In this document: positions 17,765 to 27,372 of the stretch, in pieces
How the letters are laid out: every line of letters begins with the position of its first letter
How positions within the stretch are numbered: the first letter of the stretch is position 1
Assembly (NCBI GenBank): GCA_002359735.1
Contig: DENS01000001.1
Location: 306,176 to 370,175, forward strand
DNA: 64,000 bases
Origin: Micavibrio sp. UBA2638
GTDB taxonomy: Bacteria > Pseudomonadota > Alphaproteobacteria > Micavibrionales > Micavibrionaceae
Direction of reading: 5' to 3'
The notes under the pieces: model-generated
What the model saw: only the letters and a program-made list of their open reading frames with translations
Databases searched by the model: none
Told to the model about the DNA's origin: nothing
Position numbers and translations under genes: made by a program

Positions 17765-18745
17765 ATGCCTGATACAACAATCAAACATCCTGTCATTTAC
17801 CACCCGCGATATAAACTGGGCAGCGGCTGGTTAAAGTATCTGCATAAACTGGATATGGATAAACCCGGCGATTTATACCGCGCCCTGTTGCAAAAAGGAT
17901 TGATTGATGCCGACCACATATACACAGCGCCGCAGGCCACAAACGCGCAATTAAAACTGGCCCATAATCAGGATTATATAGATAATAAAATCGGCAATAA
18001 GGTCTGGTTGGCCGATGTCTTTCAATTAAACCTTATTAAATGGGTTCCCTTCACACTAACGCAGCACCTATTGGTTACGCCGCTTTTATACCATACCGGC
18101 GGCACCATATTGGCCGGGGAATTGGCGGCAGAAAAGGGGTGGGCCATGAATTTGGGCGGCGGCGCCCATCACGCCCATGCCAATGATGCCAGCGGGTTTT
18201 GTATGGTGGCCGATATCACCATGGCGATCAAAAACCTACGCCAGCGACACAAACATATGCGCAATATCATGATCATTGATCTGGACGCACATCAGGGTAA
18301 CGGGCCAGAACGTGATTTCGCAAACGACCCTGATGTCTATATCATTGATATGTTTACATACGGCGTCATGCCCGATGGCGACATGTTTTACCCGGATGAC
18401 CGGCGGGCAATGCAGCGCATAAACATACCTGTTAAGCTGAATTTTAATACAAAAGATGATACCTATCTGCAAAAGCTGCAAAATGCGCTCAAGACTGCCA
18501 AAACAGACTTCGCCCCGGACATGATCTTTTACATCGCCGGTTCCGACATTCTGGAAGATGACGCCCTCGGTATGCAAGCCATCACAAAATCAGGGCTCAT
18601 AGAACGGGATGAAATGGTGTTTGCCTTTGCCAAAGAACTGGGGGCGCCGATTGTCAGTGTTCAGGCCGGTGGATATCAACCCAATCTAGGGAAAATCGTG
18701 GCCGATTCGATCGAAAATCTGGATAACAAGTTTAACCTGTTTTAA
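17765..18745 (+). CDS. Histone deacetylase family protein, class IV (HDAC11)-like
   Basis: From ATG 17765 the product is 326 residues and begins YHPRYKLG-like within the first 20 residues, as in HDAC11-type bacterial deacetylases. Catalytic features are the tandem histidines in GGGAHHAHAND, the zinc ligands in DLDAHQGNG and a third acid in AGSDILEDDALG, with the closing glycine-tyrosine loop QAGGYQPN. It should remove acyl groups from lysine or a small-molecule amide; HDAC11 relatives can remove long fatty acyl chains, but activity here is inferred. The start is fixed by the promoter position. It converges on the diguanylate cyclase gene with six bases between stops. Confidence 0.87.
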   Translation: MPDTTIKHPVIYHPRYKLGSGWLKYLHKLDMDKPGDLYRALLQKGLIDADHIYTAPQATNAQLKLAHNQDYIDNKIGNKVWLADVFQLNLIKWVPFTLTQHLLVTPLLYHTGGTILAGELAAEKGWAMNLGGGAHHAHANDASGFCMVADITMAIKNLRQRHKHMRNIMIIDLDAHQGNGPERDFANDPDVYIIDMFTYGVMPDGDMFYPDDRRAMQRINIPVKLNFNTKDDTYLQKLQNALKTAKTDFAPDMIFYIAGSDILEDDALGMQAITKSGLIERDEMVFAFAKELGAPIVSVQAGGYQPNLGKIVADSIENLDNKFNLF

Positions 18746-18751
18746 TAACAA

Positions 18752-19801
18752 TCAGGTCGAGCTGCGTTTACGCGGGGCAGGCGCGGCGGCAATCTGGTTA
18801 CGGCCATTATGTTTGGCGGTATAAAGCGCGGCATCGGCCCTGGCGATTAAATCTTCAACGCTTTCACCATTTACAAATTCGGCCACACCGCCAGACAATG
18901 TAATGCGCCCCAGTTTTTCACCATTGGCGCGGTTAATCACTTCTTTCCCGGCAACGGCTTTACGCAGAATGTCGCCAACCTTTAACGCGCCCTGCAACGG
19001 TGTATCCGGAAAAATAATTGCAAATTCCTCACCGCCATAGCGTGCGGGCAAATCACGGCCCTTGACACCTTCGGTCAAGGTCATGGCCACCAGACGCAAA
19101 ACCTGATCACCAACCTGATGGCCGAAATTATCGTTGAAGCTCTTAAAGTGGTCAATATCCATCATAATCAGTGAAAATGTCGTCCCGTTTGCTTTTGCTT
19201 CTGCTGCAATGCGCTCAATCTCCGCATCAAATGCCTTACGATTGGCCAGCGATGTCAAGCCATCGGTCAGGGCCTCTTTGCGCACCATTTCCAGGTCACG
19301 GCGCAGCTCCTGCATCACAGCAGATGATTTCGTGAGTTGTTCTTCCAGAATTTTATTCTGGCCCATCATGTTTTCAGTGTCACTCATGACGTCTTTCAGA
19401 ACGCGTTCCATCGTTTCTTTGGACATATCGCCGCTCAGCTTTTCTTTAGCATCGTTCAGCGTCATATTATACTGGGAAGTCGCCGATTTTACATTGGTAA
19501 CGGCACCGGTGACCCCCTTGATTGTTTCATGGATACGGTCCCCTGCCTCGCGCACGCGCTCCGATTCGCGCCCTTCGCTCAAGAAACGGTGATGCAATTC
19601 CCGGCAACGCTCTTCCGTGATGGTTTGATTATTGGTGACCAGAATATCAATGGCGCGAATCACTTCCGGATTTATTTCAGAATAATACACATACCACAGC
19701 TCATATATCTCAGGTGTAGGCGCAAGGCCAAGCTCATGAATTTGCTCAAAGGCTTGAGCAGCGTATACATTGGCTTTTTCTACAGAATGTGAATATTGCA
19801 A
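18752..19801 (-). CDS. Diguanylate cyclase (GGDEF domain)
   Basis: This 349-residue protein has an N-terminal helical region (about 1-170), rich in predicted coiled coil and without membrane segments, and a C-terminal GGDEF domain with an intact active site GGEEF (256-260). It should make cyclic di-GMP from two GTP. The inhibitory RxxD site five residues upstream reads KGRD, so the first arginine is replaced by lysine and product inhibition may be weak. The N-terminal part is shared by other alphaproteobacterial cyclases and may be a signal input domain. Translation appears to start at TTG with a CAGG ribosome site. Confidence 0.92.
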   Translation of the reverse strand: MQYSHSVEKANVYAAQAFEQIHELGLAPTPEIYELWYVYYSEINPEVIRAIDILVTNNQTITEERCRELHHRFLSEGRESERVREAGDRIHETIKGVTGAVTNVKSATSQYNMTLNDAKEKLSGDMSKETMERVLKDVMSDTENMMGQNKILEEQLTKSSAVMQELRRDLEMVRKEALTDGLTSLANRKAFDAEIERIAAEAKANGTTFSLIMMDIDHFKSFNDNFGHQVGDQVLRLVAMTLTEGVKGRDLPARYGGEEFAIIFPDTPLQGALKVGDILRKAVAGKEVINRANGEKLGRITLSGGVAEFVNGESVEDLIARADAALYTAKHNGRNQIAAAPAPRKRSST

Positions 19802-19881
19802 TTAATTAACCTGAAATTTTCTTATCAATTTAGCAGGCTTCGTGTATCACGCCAACCTGAAAATTCATATCTATCAACTCT

Positions 19882-20433
19882 CTATGAAAGCCAGTTTTGA
19901 ATTTTCAATTCCGCCTGCTCTAAATTCTGTGCTACATCAAATATTGTATCGGCATCTTTATGAAGAAAACCTAAATCTCCGCATTTATTTATCATGTCTA
20001 TGAGGGATAGCCAAAAATCATCAACATTCACCAGCAAGATCGGCTTTTCAAGAATGCCCAATGTGCGCCATGTAATCACCTCGAAAAACTCAGCCATCGT
20101 GCCCAAACCACCTGGTAAAATAACAAAATAATCTGCCAGCTTTCCCATTGTCATCTGACGTTCATGCATAGTCTGGGTCACATGTAAACGGGTAATATTT
20201 TCATGCGCTTTTTCTTTGCCTGTCAAAAAATCGGGAATAACGCCTGTCACCTCCGCGCCGCGTTCCAGCGCCCCATCCGCAACAGCCCCCATCATGCCGC
20301 TATGTGATCCGCCATAAACCAGATCAGCCCCTGAATTTGCAATACAGCGCCCTATCCGGGCGGCCAGTTCATAATACCCTGAATCCAGCCCATCACTGGC
20401 AGAACAAAAGACACAGACAGATTTTTTCATCAA
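19882..20433 (-). CDS. LOG-family nucleotide 5'-monophosphate phosphoribohydrolase
   Basis: This 183-residue protein shows both LOG signatures: GGSHSGMMGAVADGAL and PGGLGTMAEFFEVITW (PGGxGTxxE). Family members cleave ribose 5-phosphate from nucleoside monophosphates, in plants and some bacteria releasing cytokinins; in bacteria the physiological substrate is often unclear. Its ATG overlaps the stop of the preceding LprI-like gene by four bases, so they are cotranslated. Confidence 0.9.
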   Translation of the reverse strand: MMKKSVCVFCSASDGLDSGYYELAARIGRCIANSGADLVYGGSHSGMMGAVADGALERGAEVTGVIPDFLTGKEKAHENITRLHVTQTMHERQMTMGKLADYFVILPGGLGTMAEFFEVITWRTLGILEKPILLVNVDDFWLSLIDMINKCGDLGFLHKDADTIFDVAQNLEQAELKIQNWLS

Positions 20434-21275
20434 TTCATTTTACCTTCATCGGACCTATTGACATCGATGGGAAGAAAATCAAAGCCATCTTGACCATATA
20501 TCAGGGCAAATTCCCCGCAGGATTCCGTCACCACAACCACCCTGGACGGTTCGCACGTATCCTCTGTCAGGCTTTGTTGCAAAACAATCTGCGCAATATC
20601 ATTACATGCGCGCTCTTCAGAATTGGTTTCATCAGACTTTCTGGTAAGCGGTACGTCAAATATACGCGCCGATGGTTGGCCAATGGATGGGTTTTCAATC
20701 AAGCCGACAACAAAAAAACCGGCCTTACGATTGCTGGTATCATTTTTAATACCCAGAATGAAATTTTCTTCCTGACCATCGCAATTAAAATCACCTTTAA
20801 TCCGGCTATTGGCCTTCCAATAGATATCGCCATAGCTGTCATTCAAGACATTTTCCCAGCGGGGTGTGATGCCCTGATATACATTTTGGCTCTCTATATC
20901 GCTGCGTGACAGATGTAAAATTTCCTGTCGTTTTTCGCTCAGGCGCACCAGACAATATAATTCTTTTACACGCTTTAGTGATTCTTTTTCTTCACTATGG
21001 GCTTCCCATTCACATTCTGTATCACGATATGACACCCATTTTTGCTGGGTTTCTTTAAACAGATCCGCATCATCATCGCTTAAGGAAAGCAAAATTTCAT
21101 CAAACGCAACGGCAAGCTCCAGCTTCTTTTTCTCATAATATGTGTTCAAACACCCCACCAGATTGGCCGTCGTTTTAATCCCTTCACAGAATTTTCCGGC
21201 GTTTTGCGCCTGCCCCTGCGAAGCAGAAAAGCCCGTCATTAACAAAACGAATAAAACAAGAATAAGCCTTTTCAC
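20430..21275 (-). CDS. Exported protein with lysozyme-inhibitor LprI-like N-terminal domain
   Basis: The product (281 residues from GTG 21275) has a signal peptide (KRLILVLFVLLMTGFSASQGQAQ) followed by an LprI/DUF1311-type helical domain (about 25-105) with the typical block QQKWVSYRDTECEWEA and paired cysteines. The remaining 170 residues are unfamiliar; FNCDGQEENFILGIKND looks like a calcium-loop or beta-propeller-like strand. GGAGG lies five bases before the GTG, making it a better start than the ATG at 21296. LprI domains can protect against host lysozyme, but here a general periplasmic role is as likely. It overlaps the LOG gene by four bases. Confidence 0.75.
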   Translation of the reverse strand: MKRLILVLFVLLMTGFSASQGQAQNAGKFCEGIKTTANLVGCLNTYYEKKKLELAVAFDEILLSLSDDDADLFKETQQKWVSYRDTECEWEAHSEEKESLKRVKELYCLVRLSEKRQEILHLSRSDIESQNVYQGITPRWENVLNDSYGDIYWKANSRIKGDFNCDGQEENFILGIKNDTSNRKAGFFVVGLIENPSIGQPSARIFDVPLTRKSDETNSEERACNDIAQIVLQQSLTEDTCEPSRVVVVTESCGEFALIYGQDGFDFLPIDVNRSDEGKMN

Positions 21276-21356
21276 GCATGCCTCCAGACAATACACACTT
21301 TCATTATTTATCTATTTATATTGTAAGTGTCGGCACGCCGCTTTGAAAGAGCAAAT

Positions 21357-22451
21357 TTACATCATCATCGAAGATGGACGATTTAAGCCCGCGGCGCGTT
21401 CTAACGCGGCTTCCTGATTGAAGGATAATTTAAATTCATTGGCTTCACGCGCGGCATTTTCGGCCATGATGGCCTGCGCGCTGGCAAATTCGATATCCAG
21501 GCCCTCAAAATCCATACGCGGCGGATATTTTAATCCATCACCCACCATATCCACGGCGGCAGAGGCATATGTTTCCATGTTTTCCGCCGTCAGCGAATCA
21601 CCGCCGGCAATGGTTTTCATGAATTCTTCATTGCCAGCCGATAATTCGGCTTCAACGCGGCTGGCCGTGGCATTTTCACCCATATGGGCTTCATTATAAT
21701 TTATCTGCGCTTCATTGGCTTTGGCATTATCAATTGATGCCTGTGTCTGTTGCATTACCGGGTCTTGGCTGACATCACGCTGGCAAAATTGCAATAACTG
21801 ATTACCATTTTGAACCGCATCAAAATTATACTCCGGATAGGGCAATTCAAATGGCGGCGTCGTATCAAACACTGTACGCATTTGTTCTTGCTTGCTCGCC
21901 TCTTGTAACTGGTTCAAGGCCTGATCCAATATCTGGCGAGTTTCTTCTGTGCCAAAACGGGCATTTTGTTCCTGCACCGCGCTAACCACGCTATAGATTG
22001 ATCCGGCAATTCCTGTAGGATCAACCATCGTTGCCGCCGCCTGTACCTTTGTGGCACCGGCGGCCGGAAAAATCTGGCCAATAAACTCTTTTCCTTGTTC
22101 GGGCCCCAACACCTCGGTCACGGCTGCTTCTATATTGGCTTTAATTTCGGTATCGGCCTGCATATAATTGCTTTGCACGCGCATGGCCTCGCCCGGGTCT
22201 GTATTCACATCCGGCCCTTGCACATCAGCGGCCGAGGAGGCATCCATCTTTGAGATGGCGTTATGGCTGAAATTTGTTTTTGTGAAATCTGTAACGTTCA
22301 ATTGGGTATGAACGGATTTCTCACCGCCCATATTCTGATCAAAAACACTAAAATCATTGTAATCGCGTGAAACGGTCTGTTGATCCGGCGCAGATATCTG
22401 CCCAAGATCCCTGATTGACTTATCCATACCATTTTTGGTCTGGTTTACCAT
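21357..22451 (-). CDS. Orphan protein, 364 residues, no recognised domain
   Basis: I do not recognise this protein. It has no signal peptide or membrane segment, is rich in Ala, Gln, Asn and Glu, and looks mainly helical with a flexible N-terminus (about 1-75) and a helical Ala/Glu-rich C-terminus ending in a methionine tail. The gene follows the 266-residue orphan and comM on the same strand, but a strong hairpin lies in the 187-base gap before it, so it may be a separate unit. Its codon use looks like its neighbours. A structural, secreted or contact-dependent role is possible, but nothing here shows one. Confidence 0.7.
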   Translation of the reverse strand: MVNQTKNGMDKSIRDLGQISAPDQQTVSRDYNDFSVFDQNMGGEKSVHTQLNVTDFTKTNFSHNAISKMDASSAADVQGPDVNTDPGEAMRVQSNYMQADTEIKANIEAAVTEVLGPEQGKEFIGQIFPAAGATKVQAAATMVDPTGIAGSIYSVVSAVQEQNARFGTEETRQILDQALNQLQEASKQEQMRTVFDTTPPFELPYPEYNFDAVQNGNQLLQFCQRDVSQDPVMQQTQASIDNAKANEAQINYNEAHMGENATASRVEAELSAGNEEFMKTIAGGDSLTAENMETYASAAVDMVGDGLKYPPRMDFEGLDIEFASAQAIMAENAAREANEFKLSFNQEAALERAAGLNRPSSMMM

Positions 22452-22509
22452 TTACACACTCTCTTATTCCAAATTACTTAACATTTTAGCCTAATTATGC
22501 TTAATAAAG

Positions 22510-22541
22510 TATTAGGACGCACATCACCGCGTCCCCTAATA
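22510..22541 (-). terminator. Hairpin (terminator-like) downstream of the 266-residue orphan gene
   Basis: TATTAGGACGC (22510-22520) pairs with GCGTCCCCTAATA (22529-22541) around an eight-base loop, with two unpaired C residues. On the minus strand it is followed by CTTTATT, a weak T tract. It would end transcription from comM and the 266-residue gene before the 364-residue gene, or control the level of the latter. Confidence 0.5.
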
Positions 22542-22638
22542 TTACTATATTAAGCCCAAAATAACAAATTTATATAGATTAACCGATTGAAATAAAACGA
22601 TTAATACCGCTTGATAATTTTATGAAAAAAACAGGGCT

Positions 22639-23439
22639 TTACAGGTATTGCCCGGGCAAATTACGGTGAACGGCGTTAAAATCATTCAACCTTTTGGCAT
22701 CTATCTGTTCGGCCTTGTCAATGGACTGCAAAGACAATGGAACGCCCTTATCGGCGCGGTTTTCATTGGCCGCCTGCACACCATGAATATGCGCGCGCTG
22801 ACCCAGTAAAATCTGGAAACCATAATCCTGTTCCAACGGGCGGTGAACGGCATCAAAGATCTTTGATACATCCTGGCCATCATCCGCATTGGGTATCGCC
22901 GCCGCCCTATATCCAGTATTCGCCCAGTTCACATCGAAAATGTCACGCCCGGCAAAGCCGCCGCCGCACATACCGGTGCTACGGAATTGATCCTCAAAAC
23001 GCGCTTGCAACTGCTTTTTATTGGCGCCGCCTTTGCGGTCCGCCTTGATGTAACCCAGAACACTGGCCAGTGCCAATGCCGATACCGCAGGGGCCAAAAC
23101 GGGCATCGCAAAAGCCGTAGCCGCCAACATACCATCTTTGGCAGGATTAAATAAATTCGCGGCTTTGGCATCACCAACGCCTGCCATACCAAATTGACGA
23201 TCCAGTTTTTTACGGGCATCAAGCGCCCCTGCAATGGCCCCATGCAAATCGGCTTTGGCGGTTTTAACCTGATTCTGTAACTGGTCAATCGGTGCCGATA
23301 TTTTGGTGTCATAGGCTTTCATGGGACTGACATTTACTGATGACACAGGCACCGCTGCTTGCTCTGGCATATGCAACGCACCACCAAACCCTTGACGAAG
23401 GGCTCCACCATCTTGCATCGGGGCAACTGATATACTCAT
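22639..23439 (-). CDS. Orphan protein with central hydrophobic segment
   Basis: This 266-residue protein is unfamiliar. It has a Gly-rich N-terminus (GGALRQGFGGAL), a helical middle with heptad-like character (about 45-75) and one hydrophobic Ala-rich segment at about 95-120 (AATAFAMPVLAPAVSALALA) that could cross a membrane. It begins seven bases after comM ends and is on the same strand, so it is probably cotranscribed with comM, without evident functional link. A second orphan gene follows. Function unknown. Confidence 0.68.
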   Translation of the reverse strand: MSISVAPMQDGGALRQGFGGALHMPEQAAVPVSSVNVSPMKAYDTKISAPIDQLQNQVKTAKADLHGAIAGALDARKKLDRQFGMAGVGDAKAANLFNPAKDGMLAATAFAMPVLAPAVSALALASVLGYIKADRKGGANKKQLQARFEDQFRSTGMCGGGFAGRDIFDVNWANTGYRAAAIPNADDGQDVSKIFDAVHRPLEQDYGFQILLGQRAHIHGVQAANENRADKGVPLSLQSIDKAEQIDAKRLNDFNAVHRNLPGQYL

Positions 23440-23446
23440 TTTTTTC

Positions 23447-24964
23447 CTAATCGTTCAGGGCAATACGGCGATAACTTAAGGCTTCGGCAATATGGGATCG
23501 TTCAATAAGATCACTGCCTGCCAAATCGGCAATCGTACGTGCCACCTTTAACAAACGGTAATATCCGCGTGCCGAAGTTTTAGCATTTTCCATAGCCTTG
23601 TTCAATAAAATACGGGATTCGTCTGTCATTTCAGTAACTTGCTCTAAAACATGTCCCTGCGCATGTGCGTTTTGGGTAATATCAGCCCCCAATGCGGAAA
23701 AACGGCGGGCCTGCCGGTCACGGGCGGCCTGCACGCGCATTGCTACGGCCGCGCTTGTCTCCCCCCGATCGGCATTTTGCAAATCCGCGACCGAAACCGC
23801 GGGCACATCAACCTGCATATCAATCCGGTCCATAACCGGCCCCGATATTTTCGATTGATAATCCCCCGCGCAGCGCGGCGCTTTATTGCATTCCAGATCA
23901 CTATCGCCCAAATGCCCGCAACGACATGGATTCATCGCCGCGATCAACTGGAACCGGGCCGGAAAATTGACATGCGAATTGGCACGCGCCACCAGCGCAT
24001 TGCCACTTTCAAGGGGTTGCCGCAAGGCCTCTAACGTGCTGCGGTTAAATTCCGGCAATTCATCAAGAAATAAAACCCCATTATGCGCCAACGATATTTC
24101 GCCCGGTTTTACCTTCTGGCCGCCGCCAATCAATGCGGGCTGGGACGCGCTGTGATGCGGGTCACGATAAGGACGGTGACGCAATATTCCCCCCTCGGGC
24201 AAAGTACCGGCCAATGAATGGATCATCGACACTTCCAGCGCCTCTCGCGGTGACAGTGGGGGTAATATACCCGGCAAACAACTGGCCAGCATCGACTTTC
24301 CCGATCCGGGCGGACCAATCATCAATAAATTATGTCCGCCGGCCGCGGTAATTTCCAAGGCGCGCTTGGCCGTCTCCTGCCCCTTGACCTCGGAAAGATC
24401 AGGAATTTTGCGTGCATCCATATCATTCAATCTGGCCTCGGGCTGTGAAAGCACCTGCGTGCCTTTAATATGGTTGATCAACTGCAATAAATTATGCGGG
24501 GCCAATATCTCAATATCACCCGCCCAGGCAGCCTCACCGCCGCACACTTGCGGGCAAATCAGGCGGTTGTCATTCGCGCTGGCATGCATGGCTGCCGGCA
24601 AGACACCCGCCACCGCGCGGATGGAGGCATCCAGCGATAGCTCCCCCAGCACAACATAATCGGCCAGATCATCCTTTGGGATAACATCCATCGCGGCCAA
24701 CAGACCAAGCGCAATGGGCAAATCAAAATGCGATCCTTCCTTGGACAAATCTGCGGGCGCCAGATTCACGGTCAAACGCTTCGGCGGCAACGAAAGCCCC
24801 AACGCATGCAGCGCACTGCGCACCCGCTCCCGGCTCTCCGCCACAGCCTTATCGGGCAAACCGACAATTGTAAAAGCAGGAAGACCGTTCGAGATTTGAA
24901 CTTGAACGTCAACTGGTTTTACATCGATACCTTGAAACGAAACTGTATTAACGCGCGCGACCAT
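23447..24964 (-). CDS. comM: YifB/ComM family Mg-chelatase-like AAA+ helicase
   Basis: This 505-residue ATPase has the N-terminal Lon-protease-like fold domain (KPVDVQVQISNGLPAFTIVGLP), a Walker A (GPPGSGKSML), Walker B (GVLFLDELPEF), a sensor region (ATINPCRCGH-type: AAMNPCRCGHLGD) with zinc-like cysteines, and the C-terminal Mg-chelatase domain. ComM is a branch-migration helicase helping integrate foreign DNA during natural transformation. No other competence genes are visible here. Start and length match the family. Confidence 0.95.
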   Translation of the reverse strand: MVARVNTVSFQGIDVKPVDVQVQISNGLPAFTIVGLPDKAVAESRERVRSALHALGLSLPPKRLTVNLAPADLSKEGSHFDLPIALGLLAAMDVIPKDDLADYVVLGELSLDASIRAVAGVLPAAMHASANDNRLICPQVCGGEAAWAGDIEILAPHNLLQLINHIKGTQVLSQPEARLNDMDARKIPDLSEVKGQETAKRALEITAAGGHNLLMIGPPGSGKSMLASCLPGILPPLSPREALEVSMIHSLAGTLPEGGILRHRPYRDPHHSASQPALIGGGQKVKPGEISLAHNGVLFLDELPEFNRSTLEALRQPLESGNALVARANSHVNFPARFQLIAAMNPCRCGHLGDSDLECNKAPRCAGDYQSKISGPVMDRIDMQVDVPAVSVADLQNADRGETSAAVAMRVQAARDRQARRFSALGADITQNAHAQGHVLEQVTEMTDESRILLNKAMENAKTSARGYYRLLKVARTIADLAGSDLIERSHIAEALSYRRIALND

Positions 24965-25009
24965 GCTATTTTATCGCATAAGAACAAAACAAGTACAATA
25001 AAATATTTA

Positions 25010-25038
25010 TTGTCATAAGACTGGCTCTTCGATATATT
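25010..25038 (+). promoter_or_regulatory. Promoter abutting the start of the 211-residue orphan gene (leaderless message predicted)
   Basis: TTGTCA (25010-25015), 17 bases, TATATT (25033-25038), then seven bases to the ATG at 25046. No ribosome site is present, consistent with a leaderless transcript. Confidence 0.6.
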
Positions 25039-25045
25039 ATCGCGC

Positions 25046-25681
25046 ATGGCTGATAAATGCGGAATTGTACAAAAAATATATGAACTTGCCTCACGGCCCG
25101 AGGAGGTTATGGATTGTGAGCACCATGATGTTAAGCCACATGAAGTAAAGCAATGGCTAGAATGCTTTGCCAATGGGATTCATTATATTTATGAAACTTA
25201 CAATCATCTTCCTGGACGTTTCGGAATATTTAACAGTGTTTCCAACCATCTCCAGCAAGAAACAGACCACATCTTACTGATGGATGCCGAGGCCGATACT
25301 ATTGTTGTAACGCGAAATTTTATTGCCAAAGACATCAAGAACACAAGGGGACTTAAAGCCATCTTTGGCAATTATAATACCGGACATCGCAGTGATTTTA
25401 CCGGCCCTGAGATGTTTACCCTATTAGGGGTAGAAGAAGCGTACCACTCATATCAATATCAGCATATGGCGCATAAATATTCTATTGAGGATTGGCAGGC
25501 CGGTGCTAATCAAAACAATACTGGAAGTGACGATTATTACAAAAACAACCCAATAGAAAAAGATGCCAGCATTGTTATTTTGAAGGCCGCTGATGACCTT
25601 AAATTTGGTCTAAAGAACAAAGCACGTAACGATAACAACATTGATATCCACGCAGAGCAGCCAACATTCAGCATAAAATAA
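25046..25681 (+). CDS. Orphan soluble protein, 211 residues, unknown function
   Basis: No known domain is evident and there is no signal peptide. The most motif-like segment is LLGVEEAYHSYQYQHM (about 127-142), whose Glu-Glu and His spacing recalls one helix of some zincin-like orphans elsewhere in the window, but the HExxH pair is absent, so I do not call it a peptidase. The N-terminus contains clustered Cys and His (CEHHDVKPHE) that could bind metal. The gene lies between comM and another orphan and has its own promoter placed so that the message starts at the ATG. Confidence 0.65.
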   Translation: MADKCGIVQKIYELASRPEEVMDCEHHDVKPHEVKQWLECFANGIHYIYETYNHLPGRFGIFNSVSNHLQQETDHILLMDAEADTIVVTRNFIAKDIKNTRGLKAIFGNYNTGHRSDFTGPEMFTLLGVEEAYHSYQYQHMAHKYSIEDWQAGANQNNTGSDDYYKNNPIEKDASIVILKAADDLKFGLKNKARNDNNIDIHAEQPTFSIK

Positions 25682-25846
25682 ATACCGCAATAGTATTGTG
25701 CGGATAATCCCTGCAACATTCATACCGCGCCCCAATCTTTTACCATATTTTTAAACGAATCTTATTTTCTTCTCTATCTTAAGATTTGATTCATCTTTAC
25801 CCGTTAAGAAGGTAGATATAGACAAAAACATGAAGAGAGAAAAACA

Positions 25847-26446
25847 ATGTTAAACGATAAAGATCTCGCAGCACTGGTCACAAAACTGGAAGTTCCCATG
25901 GTGGTGGGCGCGGCCATTGAACACGGGGCCGAATTGCAGGACGACGTGCATTATGCCTTGCATGATCTTTTATCTGAAATGCAGCCGGATACGGCATTAA
26001 TCGCCATCGCCCTCAGCGCCAAGGCCATTGCCGCGGCCTATTGCGGAACCGGATCAGGCAGTGAAATCGTAATCATGGAATGTGACCGCATGATTTCCGA
26101 ATACGGCATGTTATGGCTGGAAAATTCGCGCCGCGGCCACATTGATAATTCTTATTTGATCAGCATCCTGGAAAATGTACCGGAAGATCTGGAATGTTTG
26201 GCCGAGCTGATTGACATTAATTTATGTTACGCCGCCTTTGATAACCCGGCCATTGCCGAGATTTGCGAGATTATGCAGATACAGGCGGGCGCCCACGCCA
26301 TCATCGCGGAAGAATTTTTATCGGTCATGGAAATGGCCGCCGCGCAAAAGAAAAAGAATCAAACCGATGTACCGGCCAATATGGCCGCCGCCAATGCGAG
26401 CGAGACATTGAAATTTGCCGATAATATCGTGCAATTTCCCGGATAG
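25847..26446 (+). CDS. Orphan helical acidic protein, 199 residues
   Basis: I do not recognise this protein. It is rich in Ala, Glu, Ile and Leu and should be almost entirely helical, without signal peptide or membrane segments. The repeated pattern of short amphipathic helices with EL, DLLSE and ENVPEDLECL is consistent with an all-helical repeat or bundle. An AGAGAG-type ribosome site precedes the ATG, in contrast to the leaderless gene before it. It converges on the HIT gene with 24 bases between. Codon use is typical of the window, so it looks like a settled gene, not a recent arrival. Confidence 0.68.
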   Translation: MLNDKDLAALVTKLEVPMVVGAAIEHGAELQDDVHYALHDLLSEMQPDTALIAIALSAKAIAAAYCGTGSGSEIVIMECDRMISEYGMLWLENSRRGHIDNSYLISILENVPEDLECLAELIDINLCYAAFDNPAIAEICEIMQIQAGAHAIIAEEFLSVMEMAAAQKKKNQTDVPANMAAANASETLKFADNIVQFPG

Positions 26447-26470
26447 ACCGTTTTCTCCAACATCAAGAAA

Positions 26471-26839
26471 TTAGGCCGCGTGTGCAAGCATGGGGCCTAA
26501 TTTTTTACCGCCCAGAATATGCAGATGGAAATGCGGCACTTCCTGGCCACCATTACTGCCTGTATTCGCAATAACGCGGAATCCATCCTCTTTTAATCCT
26601 TTGTCCTTGGTAATTTTGGCCACAGCGCCATAAAGCGCCTTTATTTCTTCCGCGCTTGCATTGGCGCCAAAATCGTCAATTGCGATATATTGCCCTTTCG
26701 GAATAACCAGAATATGCACCGGCGCTTTCGGATCGATATCATGAAACGCCAGTACATGATCATCCTCGTAAACCTTATTACACGGAATTTCACCGCGCAG
26801 AATTTTGGCAAAAATATTATTCGAATCATATGTGCTCAT
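26471..26839 (-). CDS. HIT family (HINT-type) nucleotide hydrolase
   Basis: This 122-residue protein has the histidine-triad motif VPHFHLHILGG near its C-terminus and the N-terminal HINT pattern (NIFAKILRGEIPCNKVYEDD). HINT enzymes hydrolyse adenosine phosphoramidates and related nucleotides. I chose ATG 26839 because the longer reading frame adds 36 residues unlike the family. In alphaproteobacteria a HIT gene often follows hisE in the his operon; here a plus-strand orphan and panD lie between. It is divergent from panD with 82 bases between starts. Confidence 0.92.
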   Translation of the reverse strand: MSTYDSNNIFAKILRGEIPCNKVYEDDHVLAFHDIDPKAPVHILVIPKGQYIAIDDFGANASAEEIKALYGAVAKITKDKGLKEDGFRVIANTGSNGGQEVPHFHLHILGGKKLGPMLAHAA

Positions 26840-26921
26840 GACGCTAATCCTTGACTTTGATAAAAACCGGATACAGATTACAGGAAAATAACACAAACGA
26901 AAACCCGTCAGGATACACGTT

Positions 26922-27278
<357 letters not shown>

Positions 27279-27286
27279 TATAATCA

Positions 27287-27315
27287 TTGACAATTTACCC
27301 TACCATATTTATAGT
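27287..27315 (+). promoter_or_regulatory. Consensus-like promoter of the 152-residue orphan gene
   Basis: TTGACA (27287-27292), 17 bases, TATAGT (27310-27315). The leader would be about 50 bases and includes AAAGGA seven bases before the ATG at 27373. Confidence 0.6.
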
Positions 27316-27372
27316 GCTGGCAATATTACGGCTGTTACATGAAGCATTGTAACCAATATGAAAGGATCCAAA

